Shown here: positions 15,455 through 23,575 of the stretch, piece after piece
Layout: each line of letters starts with the position of its first letter
Numbering within the stretch: the first letter of the stretch is position 1
Assembly: GCA_900544795.1 (NCBI GenBank)
Contig: UQWM01000015.1
Location: forward strand, 1-58,070
Reading direction: 5' to 3'
Origin: an uncultured Phascolarctobacterium sp.
GTDB taxonomy: Bacteria > Bacillota > Negativicutes > Acidaminococcales > Acidaminococcaceae
Length of the DNA stretch: 58,070 bases
The notes under the pieces: model-generated
Told to the model about the DNA's origin: nothing
Database searches by the model: none
The model's input: only the letters and a program-made list of their open reading frames with translations
Program-made: the position numbers and the translations under genes

Positions 15455-17713
15455 CTAAACAACGCTGATCGGGTCGACGTCAAAGTAAACATTGCGGCAT
15501 TCTTTAAACTCCGACTGCCACAAGGCCTGCTTGACCGCTTCCATCTGCGGACTTTTAACAAGGATATTGGTGCGGTACAGATCGCGCACTTTGGCGACGA
15601 TGGCCGGGAACGGCCCCAATACCTGCAGCTCCTGCGCCGTATTTTCCAGCTGCATGATCTGCAAAAAGTTAACGATGCGCTGCGCCAGCGTATTCCCCCT
15701 CTGCTCATCTTTATCTAAAACAGTTATTTTCAACAGGCTGGTATAGGGTGGATAACATAGCTCCTGCCTTATTTCCAGTTCGCCTGCAGCAAAGGCATCG
15801 TAATCCTGCGTTGCCGCCAGACGGATGACCGGGTTCTGGGGATCGTAGGTCTGCAAAACTACATGGCCCGGCTTATCGCCCCGCCCTGCTCTGCCTGCGG
15901 CCTGGGTCAGCAAAGCGAAGGTTCGCTCCGACGCCCTGAAGTCTGGCAGGTTCAAGGTGGAATCGGCAGATAGAATACCTACCAGCGTCACATTGGGGAT
16001 ATCGTGACCTTTGGCCACCATCTGCGTGCCTAAAAGCACATTATAAGCGCCGCTGCTGAAGGCTTTAAGGATATCCTCGTGAGCGAATTTTTTAACGGTG
16101 GAGTCCTGGTCCATCCGCAGTATTTTAATATCAGGCAGCTCGGCGATCTCGGCCTCGGCTTTTTGGGTGCCGGTGCCAAAAAATCTGATACGCCTGCTAT
16201 GGCAGTTGGGGCACTCATCGGGTAGGGGCGCCGTATTACCACAGTAGTGGCAGCGCATGGCTTCGCCAGTGCTGTGATAAACCAGCGCCACAGCACAATG
16301 AGGGCAGACGACGCTTTCACCGCAGTCGCGGCACATAACAAAGGTCGAATAGCCACGGCGGTTCAACAGCACAATGGCCTGCTCGCCCTGGGCTGCCGTT
16401 TGTAAAAGGGCATCGCTTAAGGCGGACGAAAGCACCGACTTATTGCCGCGCTGCAATTCTAAACGCATATCGGCGATCTCGACCTGCGGCAGCAAACTGC
16501 CGTTGGCGCGCTGCAGCAAATGTAAATGAGTATATACCCCCTGTCGCGCTTTATAAAAACTTTCCAAATCAGGAGTCGCGCTTCCCAGTACTACTGGCAC
16601 ACTGCTTAGCCGGGCACGCTTTAAAGCAACGTCCCGGGCGTGGTAGTTAGGGCGTTCGTCCTGTTTATAGCTGCTTTCGTGTTCTTCGTCAATAATGATC
16701 AGCCCCAGGTCGGCAAAAGGCGCAAAAACTGCCGATCGCACGCCTATCAGCAGCTTGGCTGCATTGGTGCGCATTTTATACCACACATCGGCACGTTCGT
16801 TCTGCGACAACTTACTGTGGGCAACTGCCACGTCATCGCCAAACCAGGCTTGAAAGCGCTTGACTATCTGCGCCGTCAAAGCTATCTCGGGAACTAACAG
16901 CAGCACCTGCTTGCCAGCTTCCAGAGTCTGCATCGCGGCGCGCAGATAAACCTCTGTTTTGCCGCTGCCGGTGATGCCCTGCAATAAAAATGTTTCCTGG
17001 CGCTGCCCTGCGATAGCGTCGCCGATAACGTCAACCGCCTGGCGCTGCTCTTCCGTCAGCTGCAAGCTGTCCTTCAGCTCCGTCCTGTTGGCGTAGCTGT
17101 TGCGCAAAATCCGCTCTTCACTGCGTTCGGCCCAACCTTTTTCGCTGATAGTGCGCAAAGTAGCGGCGCTTACCTGCACCGCCGCCAGTTCGTCGCTGCT
17201 CATAGGCTTGGCTGCCTCGGCCAGCACGGTGAGTGCGTGCATCTGGGCCCGCACCCGTTTATCATAAGCAGCCAAAGCCGCCCGCCCTGCTGCTGTTATC
17301 CCAAAGCAGGTACGGGTCTTGATCTTCAGCTTATTTTCGTATTCATAGGCTATCAGCTTGCCGCTTTCATTGTATATCGCCTGACGCTTGATGCCTGTCT
17401 TGCCGGGAATAAAAAGCCGCATCGCCTCTGCCGGTGAGCACAGATAATACTCGGACAGCCATAAAGCCGTCGCCAGCATTTCGGCATCGAACCAGGGACG
17501 AGTATCCAGCGTTGCCAAAACCTCTTTGCAAGCATATTCTGCCGGTGCGGCAGCTTCCAGCGCCACCACAAAGCCCTCCACCGTCTGCGCACCAAAGGGC
17601 ACAACAACACGCCAGCCCACATCTACATGGGCCAGCTCCGGCGGCAGCTGATAGGTAAATTGTTTAAAAAGATTTTTCACTGGCAGATTGATCGCCACAT
17701 TAACGTATTTCAT
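15455..17713 (-). CDS. priA: Primosomal protein N' (replication restart helicase)
   Basis: 752 residues. PriA rebuilds replication forks at D-loops and stalled forks. It has the N-terminal DNA-binding domain, Walker A GITGSGKTE, DEEH box (IIDEEHESS) and GSATPDLES. The zinc-finger insert comprises CRDCGESVVCPHC and CHYCGNTAPLPDECPNC. The C-terminal helicase motifs include QAAGRAGRGDKPG. It heads the priA-def-fmt-DUF116-rsmB-rlmN group and lies downstream of metK with a terminator between. Confidence 0.97.
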   Translation of the reverse strand: MKYVNVAINLPVKNLFKQFTYQLPPELAHVDVGWRVVVPFGAQTVEGFVVALEAAAPAEYACKEVLATLDTRPWFDAEMLATALWLSEYYLCSPAEAMRLFIPGKTGIKRQAIYNESGKLIAYEYENKLKIKTRTCFGITAAGRAALAAYDKRVRAQMHALTVLAEAAKPMSSDELAAVQVSAATLRTISEKGWAERSEERILRNSYANRTELKDSLQLTEEQRQAVDVIGDAIAGQRQETFLLQGITGSGKTEVYLRAAMQTLEAGKQVLLLVPEIALTAQIVKRFQAWFGDDVAVAHSKLSQNERADVWYKMRTNAAKLLIGVRSAVFAPFADLGLIIIDEEHESSYKQDERPNYHARDVALKRARLSSVPVVLGSATPDLESFYKARQGVYTHLHLLQRANGSLLPQVEIADMRLELQRGNKSVLSSALSDALLQTAAQGEQAIVLLNRRGYSTFVMCRDCGESVVCPHCAVALVYHSTGEAMRCHYCGNTAPLPDECPNCHSRRIRFFGTGTQKAEAEIAELPDIKILRMDQDSTVKKFAHEDILKAFSSGAYNVLLGTQMVAKGHDIPNVTLVGILSADSTLNLPDFRASERTFALLTQAAGRAGRGDKPGHVVLQTYDPQNPVIRLAATQDYDAFAAGELEIRQELCYPPYTSLLKITVLDKDEQRGNTLAQRIVNFLQIMQLENTAQELQVLGPFPAIVAKVRDLYRTNILVKSPQMEAVKQALWQSEFKECRNVYFDVDPISVV

Positions 17714-17823
17714 CAGGTTACTCCATTTTATATCAACATCTTCAAATCACAGTAAGAAATATAAACTAGCCTTAACTTATTATAATTTCTCTTTTCAACG
17801 TGAAAATCCTTTATTTTTACATA

Positions 17824-17858
17824 AAGCAAAAGTCACAGCTCCCAAAGAAGCTGTGACT
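17824..17858 (-). terminator. Terminator of metK
   Basis: AGTCACAGCT (17831-17840) pairs with AGCTGTGACT (17849-17858). On the minus strand the stem is followed by TTTGCTTTAT, a modest U-tract, 18 bases after the metK stop. Confidence 0.7.
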
Positions 17859-17875
17859 GCAAAATACATTTTAAA

Positions 17876-19054
17876 TTATAAGCCGGCCTGTGCTCTTAAA
17901 GCGGCAGCTTTATCGGTGCGTTCCCAGGGAACGTCGATATCGGTGCGGCCCATGTGGCCGTAAGCAGCCGTTTGCTTGTAGATAGGACGGCGCAGGTCCA
18001 AAGCCTTAATGATGCCGGCAGGGCTCAGGGAGAAGTTTTTACTTACTAATTCGGCAATAGCGTCTTCGCTGATCTTACCGGTACCGAAGGTATCAACCAA
18101 TACGGAAACGGGCTGCGCTACGCCGATAGCGTAAGCCAGCTGGATCTCGCATTTATCGGCCAGGCCTGCGGCCACGATGTTTTTAGCAACATAGCGGGCA
18201 GCATAAGCAGCGCTGCGGTCGACCTTTGTGGGGTCCTTGCCCGAGAAAGCGCCGCCACCATGGCGAGCCATACCGCCGTAGGTATCAACTATGATCTTAC
18301 GTCCGGTCAAGCCGGAGTCGCCCTGCGGTCCGCCGATAACAAAACGGCCGGTCGGGTTGATGTAGTATTTAGTTTCTGCGTCCAGCATTTCTGCGGGAAC
18401 GATCGGTTTGATAACGTGTTCCATAATATCAGCACGGATCTGCTCGATTGAAATTTCGGGAGCGTGCTGGGAAGACACGACGATAGCGTCGATGCGAACA
18501 GGTTTGCCATCATCATATTCAACTGTGACCTGGGTTTTGCCATCAGGGCGCAGGTACGGCAGTGTGCCGTTTTTACGAACTTCCGATAAACGACGGGCCA
18601 ACTTATGGGCCAGACAAATCGGCAGCGGCATATATTCTTCGGTCTCGTTCGTAGCATAACCAAACATCATGCCCTGGTCGCCGGCGCCTACCTCGTTTGC
18701 TTCGGCTTTGCCCTCTTTTGCTTCCAGCGCTTTATCAACGCCTAAAGCAATATCCGCAGACTGTTCGTCGATAGAGATCAAAACGCCGCAGGTATTGCCG
18801 TCAAAACCGTATTTAGCACGGTTATAGCCAATATTTACTACGGTCTCACGGGCGATCTTCGGAATATCCACATAGCAGTCGGTAGAGATCTCGCCGACTA
18901 CATGGATCTGACCGGTAGCCACCAGTGTTTCACAAGCCACGCGGCCCATAGGGTCTTTTTCTAAAATCGCGTCTAAAACCGCGTCAGATATTTGATCGGC
19001 GATCTTATCCGGATGTCCTTCTGTAACAGACTCAGAAGTAAATAATTTTCTCAT
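17876..19054 (-). CDS. metK: S-adenosylmethionine synthetase
   Basis: 392 residues. It makes SAM from methionine and ATP. Motifs: GHPDKIADQISDA at the start, GAGDQGMMFGYA, and GGGAFSGKDPTKVDRS (phosphate loop). A complete SAM-I riboswitch plus terminator in the leader shows feedback repression by its product. The SAM it makes feeds the radical-SAM and methyltransferase enzymes encoded nearby (RlmN, RsmB). Confidence 0.98.
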   Translation of the reverse strand: MRKLFTSESVTEGHPDKIADQISDAVLDAILEKDPMGRVACETLVATGQIHVVGEISTDCYVDIPKIARETVVNIGYNRAKYGFDGNTCGVLISIDEQSADIALGVDKALEAKEGKAEANEVGAGDQGMMFGYATNETEEYMPLPICLAHKLARRLSEVRKNGTLPYLRPDGKTQVTVEYDDGKPVRIDAIVVSSQHAPEISIEQIRADIMEHVIKPIVPAEMLDAETKYYINPTGRFVIGGPQGDSGLTGRKIIVDTYGGMARHGGGAFSGKDPTKVDRSAAYAARYVAKNIVAAGLADKCEIQLAYAIGVAQPVSVLVDTFGTGKISEDAIAELVSKNFSLSPAGIIKALDLRRPIYKQTAAYGHMGRTDIDVPWERTDKAAALRAQAGL

Positions 19055-19097
19055 TGTTTGCCTCCTTTAGCTAATTACACATCAATGCCTGCTTACT

Positions 19098-19130
19098 AAA
19101 AAAGCGCCCTCATATATTATGAGAGCGCTG
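19098..19130 (-). terminator. Expression-platform terminator of the SAM-I riboswitch
   Basis: Minus strand: AGCGCTCTCATA pairs with TATGAGGGCGCT, followed by TTTTTT. It lies between the aptamer and metK and would form when SAM is bound. Confidence 0.85.
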
Positions 19131-19147
19131 CGTATTATTTGTTCAGC

Positions 19148-19262
19148 ATTCTCATCTCACGATTTCTCGCAGGACTTAGCACCGTTTCGCAAGGCTTACG
19201 CATTACAATGGTTGCTGCGGTTTCATAGGGCCATTCCCTCAACCAGCTCTTGATGAGTAGTA
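19148..19262 (-). promoter_or_regulatory. SAM-I (S-box) riboswitch controlling metK
   Basis: The minus strand shows the conserved S-box blocks in order: CTCATCAAGAG, then GAGGGAATGGCCCTATGAA, then CAGCAACC, GGTGCTAAGTCCTGC, and closing GATGAG pairing with the first block. Downstream terminator and upstream promoter are both present, giving transcriptional attenuation by SAM. Confidence 0.95.
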
Positions 19263-19278
19263 TTCAATTACAATGCTT

Positions 19279-19307
19279 ATTATAGCGGAACGTCTTCTAA
19301 ATTGCAA
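19279..19307 (-). promoter_or_regulatory. Promoter of the SAM-I/metK transcript
   Basis: Minus strand TTGCAA at 19302-19307, 17-base spacer, TATAAT at 19279-19284; the predicted start is about 10 bases before the riboswitch. Confidence 0.8.
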
Positions 19308-19387
19308 CACATTTTACAAAAATCTTTCATTTTTACATCTCGCGGCTTAAAGGCTGTTCTTGCTAGGTCTTCAGACCGAGGCAGCCG

Positions 19388-20587
19388 TTATTTGCGCAAA
19401 CGTAAAACAGTGTTCAAAAGTTCTTGGGCAACTTCCACTTTAGTCATTTTCTCCAATTCGCGCACTTCGCCGCTGGGGAACAAAAATTTAACGATATTGG
19501 TATCAGCGTTAAAGCCTGCACCCTGCAGGGTAACGTCGTTAGCGACGATCATATCCAAATTCTTTTTACAGATTTTTTCCCTGGCATTGTCCACAAGGTT
19601 TTGGGTCTCGGCGGCAAAGCCTACCAAAAATTGTTTTTCCTTGCGCTCGCCCAGGGCTTTTAAGATATCAGGATTCTTATCCATCACGACAGTCAATGCG
19701 TCGTCAGTTTTCTTTTTTATCTTCTGGTCGGCTACGTCATGGGGGCGGTAATCTGCTACGGCAGCCGCTTTGATGACTATATCCACATCGCTGTAAACGT
19801 CAAGGCAGGCGTCCATCATTTGCTGGGTGGTTTCTACCTGCACCGTTTTGACGTTGGCAGGCGGAGCCAGCACCGAAGGTCCTGAAACCAAAATAACTTC
19901 GGCACCGCGGTCGGAAGCAGCCTGGGCAATAGCATAACCCATCTTACCGCTGGAACGGTTGCCTACATAACGTACTGGGTCGATAGGCTCGCGCGTACCG
20001 GCAGCAGTTACCAAAACCCGCAGGTTTTGCATATCACCGCAACGTTTAGCAAAAAAGCCCTTCACAAAATCTACTATCTCCAGTGGTTCGGGCAAACGGC
20101 CTGCACCAGAAGTGCCACAGGCTAAAAATCCCGTTGCAGGCGGCATCACAGTTACGCCGTGAGCCTGCAAGCTGGCAATATTTTCCTGTGTCACCCTGTT
20201 GTCGTACATACCCGTGTTCATCGCCGGGCAGACGATGATGGGGGCCTGCGCCGCCAAAAGTGTTGTCGACAGCAGATCATCAGCCAGTCCATGTGCCATT
20301 TTAGCCAGAATATTAGCAGTAGCCGGAGCTACTACAAAAACGTCGGCCCAGTTCGCCAAAGCGATGTGCTCCACGTTAAACTCCTGATTACTGTTCCACA
20401 TCGAGGTAGCGACAGCATTGCCGCTGATTTCTTTAAAGGTAAGCGGCGTTACAAACTGCTGGGCGTGCTCGGTCATGACCACACGTACCTGGGCGCCCTG
20501 CTTGCGCAGCTTGCTTACCAAATCAACTGCTTTATAAACGGCGATACCGCCGGTCACTCCTAAAACGATCTTCTTTCCATTTAACAA
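19388..20587 (-). CDS. coaBC: Bifunctional phosphopantothenoylcysteine decarboxylase / phosphopantothenate-cysteine ligase
   Basis: 399 residues, two successive steps of coenzyme A synthesis. The N-terminal flavoprotein decarboxylase (CoaC, about 1-180) has GVTGGIAVYKA, a PAMNTGMYDN loop and the catalytic Cys in ACGTSGAGR. The C-terminal ligase (CoaB, about 190-399) begins near LVTAAGTREPIDPVRY and contains NRSSGKMGYA and KKNLDMIVAND. The start is a TTG at 20587 behind GGGGGCTTAGGG; the nearby ATG is out of frame. It follows rpoZ by 19 bases. Confidence 0.96.
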   Translation of the reverse strand: MLNGKKIVLGVTGGIAVYKAVDLVSKLRKQGAQVRVVMTEHAQQFVTPLTFKEISGNAVATSMWNSNQEFNVEHIALANWADVFVVAPATANILAKMAHGLADDLLSTTLLAAQAPIIVCPAMNTGMYDNRVTQENIASLQAHGVTVMPPATGFLACGTSGAGRLPEPLEIVDFVKGFFAKRCGDMQNLRVLVTAAGTREPIDPVRYVGNRSSGKMGYAIAQAASDRGAEVILVSGPSVLAPPANVKTVQVETTQQMMDACLDVYSDVDIVIKAAAVADYRPHDVADQKIKKKTDDALTVVMDKNPDILKALGERKEKQFLVGFAAETQNLVDNAREKICKKNLDMIVANDVTLQGAGFNADTNIVKFLFPSGEVRELEKMTKVEVAQELLNTVLRLRK

Positions 20588-20606
20588 GGCCCTAAGCCCC
20601 CTTATC

Positions 20607-20798
20607 TCAGCGTTTTTTGCGCTCGTAAGTGATAGTGTCGTCAGCGATCTCGCGCAGAGCGGTGCTAACTTCTTTCTGCGGCATATTCTGATTACCGTCA
20701 GTCAATTCACGGGCACGTTTTGCTGCCAAAATAACCAAAGTGTACTTGCTATCAACTTTCTCAGCCAAATAATCAATCGAAGGGTCAACCATACTCAT
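20607..20798 (-). CDS. rpoZ: DNA-directed RNA polymerase omega subunit
   Basis: 63 residues, typical omega size. It has YTLVILAAKRARELTDGN, the conserved beta'-clamping segment. It aids RNA polymerase assembly. The ATG at 20798 overlaps the gmk stop (ATGA), and the gmk-rpoZ-coaBC order is the usual Firmicutes one. Confidence 0.93.
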   Translation of the reverse strand: MSMVDPSIDYLAEKVDSKYTLVILAAKRARELTDGNQNMPQKEVSTALREIADDTITYERKKR

Positions 20799-21427
20799 AT
20801 CATTCTCTCCTTATTATGTGCCGCTTGGCAAATTTCATCAATAATAAAATAGGTTCTGGCAGCACGGTAACGCTCTGCTTCCATAATCGTCAGCACCTTG
20901 CCCGTAGCCTTTTGGGCAACGTCGTTGACTACGATATAATCGTATTCATTAGCATAGGCCAGCTCGCCTGTGGCCGAAGCCAAACGGCGTTTGATCACAT
21001 CCTCACTGTCGGTGCCACGTTTATAGATACGCGAGCACAGCTCGTCCAGCGACGGCGGCACGATAAAAACGAAAACACCGTCCGGGAAGCGTTTTTTGAT
21101 CTGCATAGCGCCCTGGATATCAATCTCCAGAATAACGTCCTTACCCTGATTTAAAAGCTCCATCACATAAGTGCGGGGAGTGCCGTAATAATTACCGTAG
21201 ACTTCAGCATATTCCAGCAACTCTTCCTCCGCTATCATATCTTTTACTTCTTCCACTGATTTGAAAAAGTAATTGACGCCGTCAACCTCACCATTGCGCG
21301 CCTGCCTGGTAGTAACCGAAACGGAATAAGCCAATTCGGGAAGCTTTTCCCTAAGCATCTGACAAATCGTTCCCTTACCGGCGCCTGACGGCCCGGATAA
21401 AACTAATAATAACCCCTGCGGCTTCAC
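20795..21427 (-). CDS. gmk: Guanylate kinase
   Basis: 210 residues. It phosphorylates GMP to GDP. The P-loop is GPSGAGKGT, the GMP-binding region follows with SVTTRQARNGEVDGVNY, and the lid includes RRLASATGE. The start is a GTG at 21427 behind an AAGGTGG site. It lies between remA and rpoZ in a conserved unit. Confidence 0.96.
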   Translation of the reverse strand: MKPQGLLLVLSGPSGAGKGTICQMLREKLPELAYSVSVTTRQARNGEVDGVNYFFKSVEEVKDMIAEEELLEYAEVYGNYYGTPRTYVMELLNQGKDVILEIDIQGAMQIKKRFPDGVFVFIVPPSLDELCSRIYKRGTDSEDVIKRRLASATGELAYANEYDYIVVNDVAQKATGKVLTIMEAERYRAARTYFIIDEICQAAHNKERMI

Positions 21428-21450
21428 GATTAGCCCACCTTCCGTTTTAT

Positions 21451-21711
21451 TTATTCTTCGTCTTCGTCGTCAGTCTGTACTAAACGGTTAGCGACTGTTT
21501 CCGGCTGCACTGCCGATAAAATGATATGGCCGCTGTCGGTAACGATGACCGCCCTTGTTCTGCGGCCGTAGGTAGCGTCGATCAGCATACCTCTGTCACG
21601 AGCTTCCTGAATGATCCTTTTGATAGGAGCCGACTCAGGGCTGATAATAGAAATGATCCTGTTGGCTGCTACGATATTACCAAAACCAATATTGATCAAT
21701 TTGATATCCAT
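21451..21711 (-). CDS. remA: RemA/DUF370 family DNA-binding regulator
   Basis: 86 residues. It carries the family's INIGFGN start, the VAANRIISIISPESAPIKR block and DATYGRRTRAVIV. In Bacillus, RemA is an oligomeric DNA-bending activator of matrix and osmoprotection genes; in other Firmicutes the role is little known but the yicC-remA-gmk-rpoZ position is conserved. The acidic tail (DDEDEE) is as in relatives. Confidence 0.92.
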   Translation of the reverse strand: MDIKLINIGFGNIVAANRIISIISPESAPIKRIIQEARDRGMLIDATYGRRTRAVIVTDSGHIILSAVQPETVANRLVQTDDEDEE

Positions 21712-21729
21712 ACTTTCACCCTTTCCGAA

Positions 21730-22629
21730 TTACTCGATGTTCTGGATTTGTTCCCTGATTTTTTCTATCTCAGCTTTTATCTCTACGACCACCTGGGCCA
21801 GCGTAAAGTCGTTGGCTTTGGAGGCGATGGTATTCGCTTCACGGTTAAATTCCTGAATCAAAAAGTCCAGCTTGCGCCCTACAGGCTCGTTAGCATCAAG
21901 TATCAGCTTAAATTGCTTTAAATGACTCTTCAATCTGACGATTTCTTCAGTGATGCTGGTGCGATCGGCAAAAATAGCGACCTCCTGCAGCAGGCGTTCC
22001 GGCTCGATGACCTGGTTATGTTTTTCTAACAGCTCGTTGATCCTGTCGCTCAAGCGGCTTTGGTATTCTTCCACCACCTGCGGCGAACGGGCTTCAACCA
22101 CAGCCAGCTTTTCAACGATCAAATCGGCGCGCTTAATAAAGTCTCCATAAATATTACTGCCTTCGGCCTCACGCATAGCGACCAAATTTTTCAACGCCTG
22201 CCCTAAAGCCTGTTCCAACTTAGGCCAGACGCTTTCCACATCAAAGAAACCTTCCTGTGCGTTGATCACATCGGGACAGCGCGACAGATACAGGATCTCG
22301 GACTGCTCGCTAAGCTTGGAATCATCGCAGCCGATAGCAGAACCCACATCGCGCAGTGCATTATGATAGGCAAGTGCCAAAGCTTTATCGACCTTGATGG
22401 TTACGTTTTCTGTATTAGTATAGGAAGCATTGATAAAAACATCGATGCGGCCACGATTAACAGCTTTTAAAATGGTTTTTCTGATCCTGTCTTCCACAGG
22501 ATTCAAAAAGCGCGGTAAGCGGATAGCCACCTCGTTATAACGGTGATTAACCGTTTTCATTTCGATCGTTACTGAAAACTGTGCGTCTTCATATTCACCG
22601 CGGCCAAAGCCGGTCATACTTTTCAGCAA
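21730..22629 (-). CDS. yicC: YicC family endoribonuclease
   Basis: 299 residues. The N-terminal half begins MLKSMTGFGRGE and carries the VNHRYNEVAIRLPRFL block. The C-terminal half has the RLLQEVAIFADR and LDFLIQEFNREANTI motifs (YicC_N and DUF1732). E. coli YicC is an RNase affecting small-RNA turnover; the same activity is inferred here. It stands first in the yicC-remA-gmk-rpoZ-coaBC run. Confidence 0.93.
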   Translation of the reverse strand: MLKSMTGFGRGEYEDAQFSVTIEMKTVNHRYNEVAIRLPRFLNPVEDRIRKTILKAVNRGRIDVFINASYTNTENVTIKVDKALALAYHNALRDVGSAIGCDDSKLSEQSEILYLSRCPDVINAQEGFFDVESVWPKLEQALGQALKNLVAMREAEGSNIYGDFIKRADLIVEKLAVVEARSPQVVEEYQSRLSDRINELLEKHNQVIEPERLLQEVAIFADRTSITEEIVRLKSHLKQFKLILDANEPVGRKLDFLIQEFNREANTIASKANDFTLAQVVVEIKAEIEKIREQIQNIE

Positions 22630-22664
22630 ACTAAAACCTCCTTAAATTTGATTTTATAGATATA

Positions 22665-23441
22665 TTACTTTAATAAGGCAGGGTCAACGGCAAATTCGCG
22701 TCCGCCGCAGTAAGCGTCTTTTATAAGTATTAAATACGGCTTACCGGGGTCGAATTCGGCCTGGTCAAAATAAAAATTATATTGCAGACGGCAAATCTTC
22801 TGTTTCACTTCTACCGGCTCGGCTTTAGCTTTCTCATCCTTAGCCTCGGCCAGCTCGATATCAGTCGGTTTGATTTTATTGCCTTTTAAATCGTCCAACT
22901 GCTTTTGCAGTTCTGCGGCCTGCTCATGGATCTTTTCCATACGCTCCAGCTTCTTTTGCACGTCAGCGTCGCTAACAGGGCGACTTACCATTTTATCAAG
23001 GTACTGGCCATCTAAAAAATCGCTGTGGTAAGGCGTTACGAAGCTCCCCTCCTGTACCAGCCGCACTTCCAGCTCTTTATCATTCAGCACGAGAGGCGCA
23101 TTGATGATAGCACGGACTACCAGTACGCCGTCGAAGCGGGCTACCAAATCTTTAGCGTTTGCGACACTGACAGATGTATCCCCGTCCGCTCTCTCGGCAG
23201 TATCCAATGCCGTCAGCAAATACGGTGTATAAACAATTATCTGTTCCTCATCACGATACGGGTTGGTCTCAAAGCGTTCGGCTATCGTCCACGACTGCAA
23301 CATAGTTGCGTCGTTTTTTTCCCCTTGATAGCTTTTGCCATAGGCAATGGCCGCTTCTAAGTTTTGTTCGGTAACTGGAAGCGCTGCTTCTGCTTGAAAA
23401 CAAAAAACAAACAAAAACATCAATAAAAGCAGCTTTTTCAT
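22665..23441 (-). CDS. Secreted or periplasmic hypothetical protein
   Basis: 258 residues. A clear signal peptide (MKKLLLLMFLFVFCF, cleavage probably after AEA near residue 19) is followed by a mixed domain containing a run around IIVYTPYLLTALDTAERA, a coiled-coil stretch (about 150-190, KLERMEKIHEQAAELQKQ) and a Lys/Glu/Ala linker. A C-terminal domain ends near YCGGREFAVDPALLK, with two Cys that could form a disulfide. I do not recognise the family; the layout suggests a periplasmic or outer-membrane-associated lineage protein. It has its own promoter overlapping that of rqcH on the other strand. Confidence 0.75.
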   Translation of the reverse strand: MKKLLLLMFLFVFCFQAEAALPVTEQNLEAAIAYGKSYQGEKNDATMLQSWTIAERFETNPYRDEEQIIVYTPYLLTALDTAERADGDTSVSVANAKDLVARFDGVLVVRAIINAPLVLNDKELEVRLVQEGSFVTPYHSDFLDGQYLDKMVSRPVSDADVQKKLERMEKIHEQAAELQKQLDDLKGNKIKPTDIELAEAKDEKAKAEPVEVKQKICRLQYNFYFDQAEFDPGKPYLILIKDAYCGGREFAVDPALLK

Positions 23442-23482
23442 TTACATATCCCCTTCCGGTCATTTGCTAATCGTTAAATCTG

Positions 23483-23511
23483 TTGTATACTTATTCTTGA
23501 ACTATTATTAT
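23483..23511 (+). promoter_or_regulatory. Promoter of rqcH
   Basis: Plus strand TTGTAT at 23483-23488, 17-base spacer, TATTAT at 23506-23511. Its -10 overlaps the -10 of the divergent minus-strand promoter. Confidence 0.55.
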
Positions 23512-23535
23512 ATCTCATTCTGCCTGCACGTGCAA
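23507..23535 (-). promoter_or_regulatory. Promoter of the secreted hypothetical gene
   Basis: Minus strand TTGCAC at 23530-23535, 17-base spacer, TATAAT at 23507-23512. A GCACGTGC palindrome surrounds the -35. The start would be about 60 bases before the gene's ATG. Confidence 0.7.
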
Positions 23536-23575
23536 ATAGAAAACATTAAAAAACGAAGCAAAAAGGAGCAAATCA

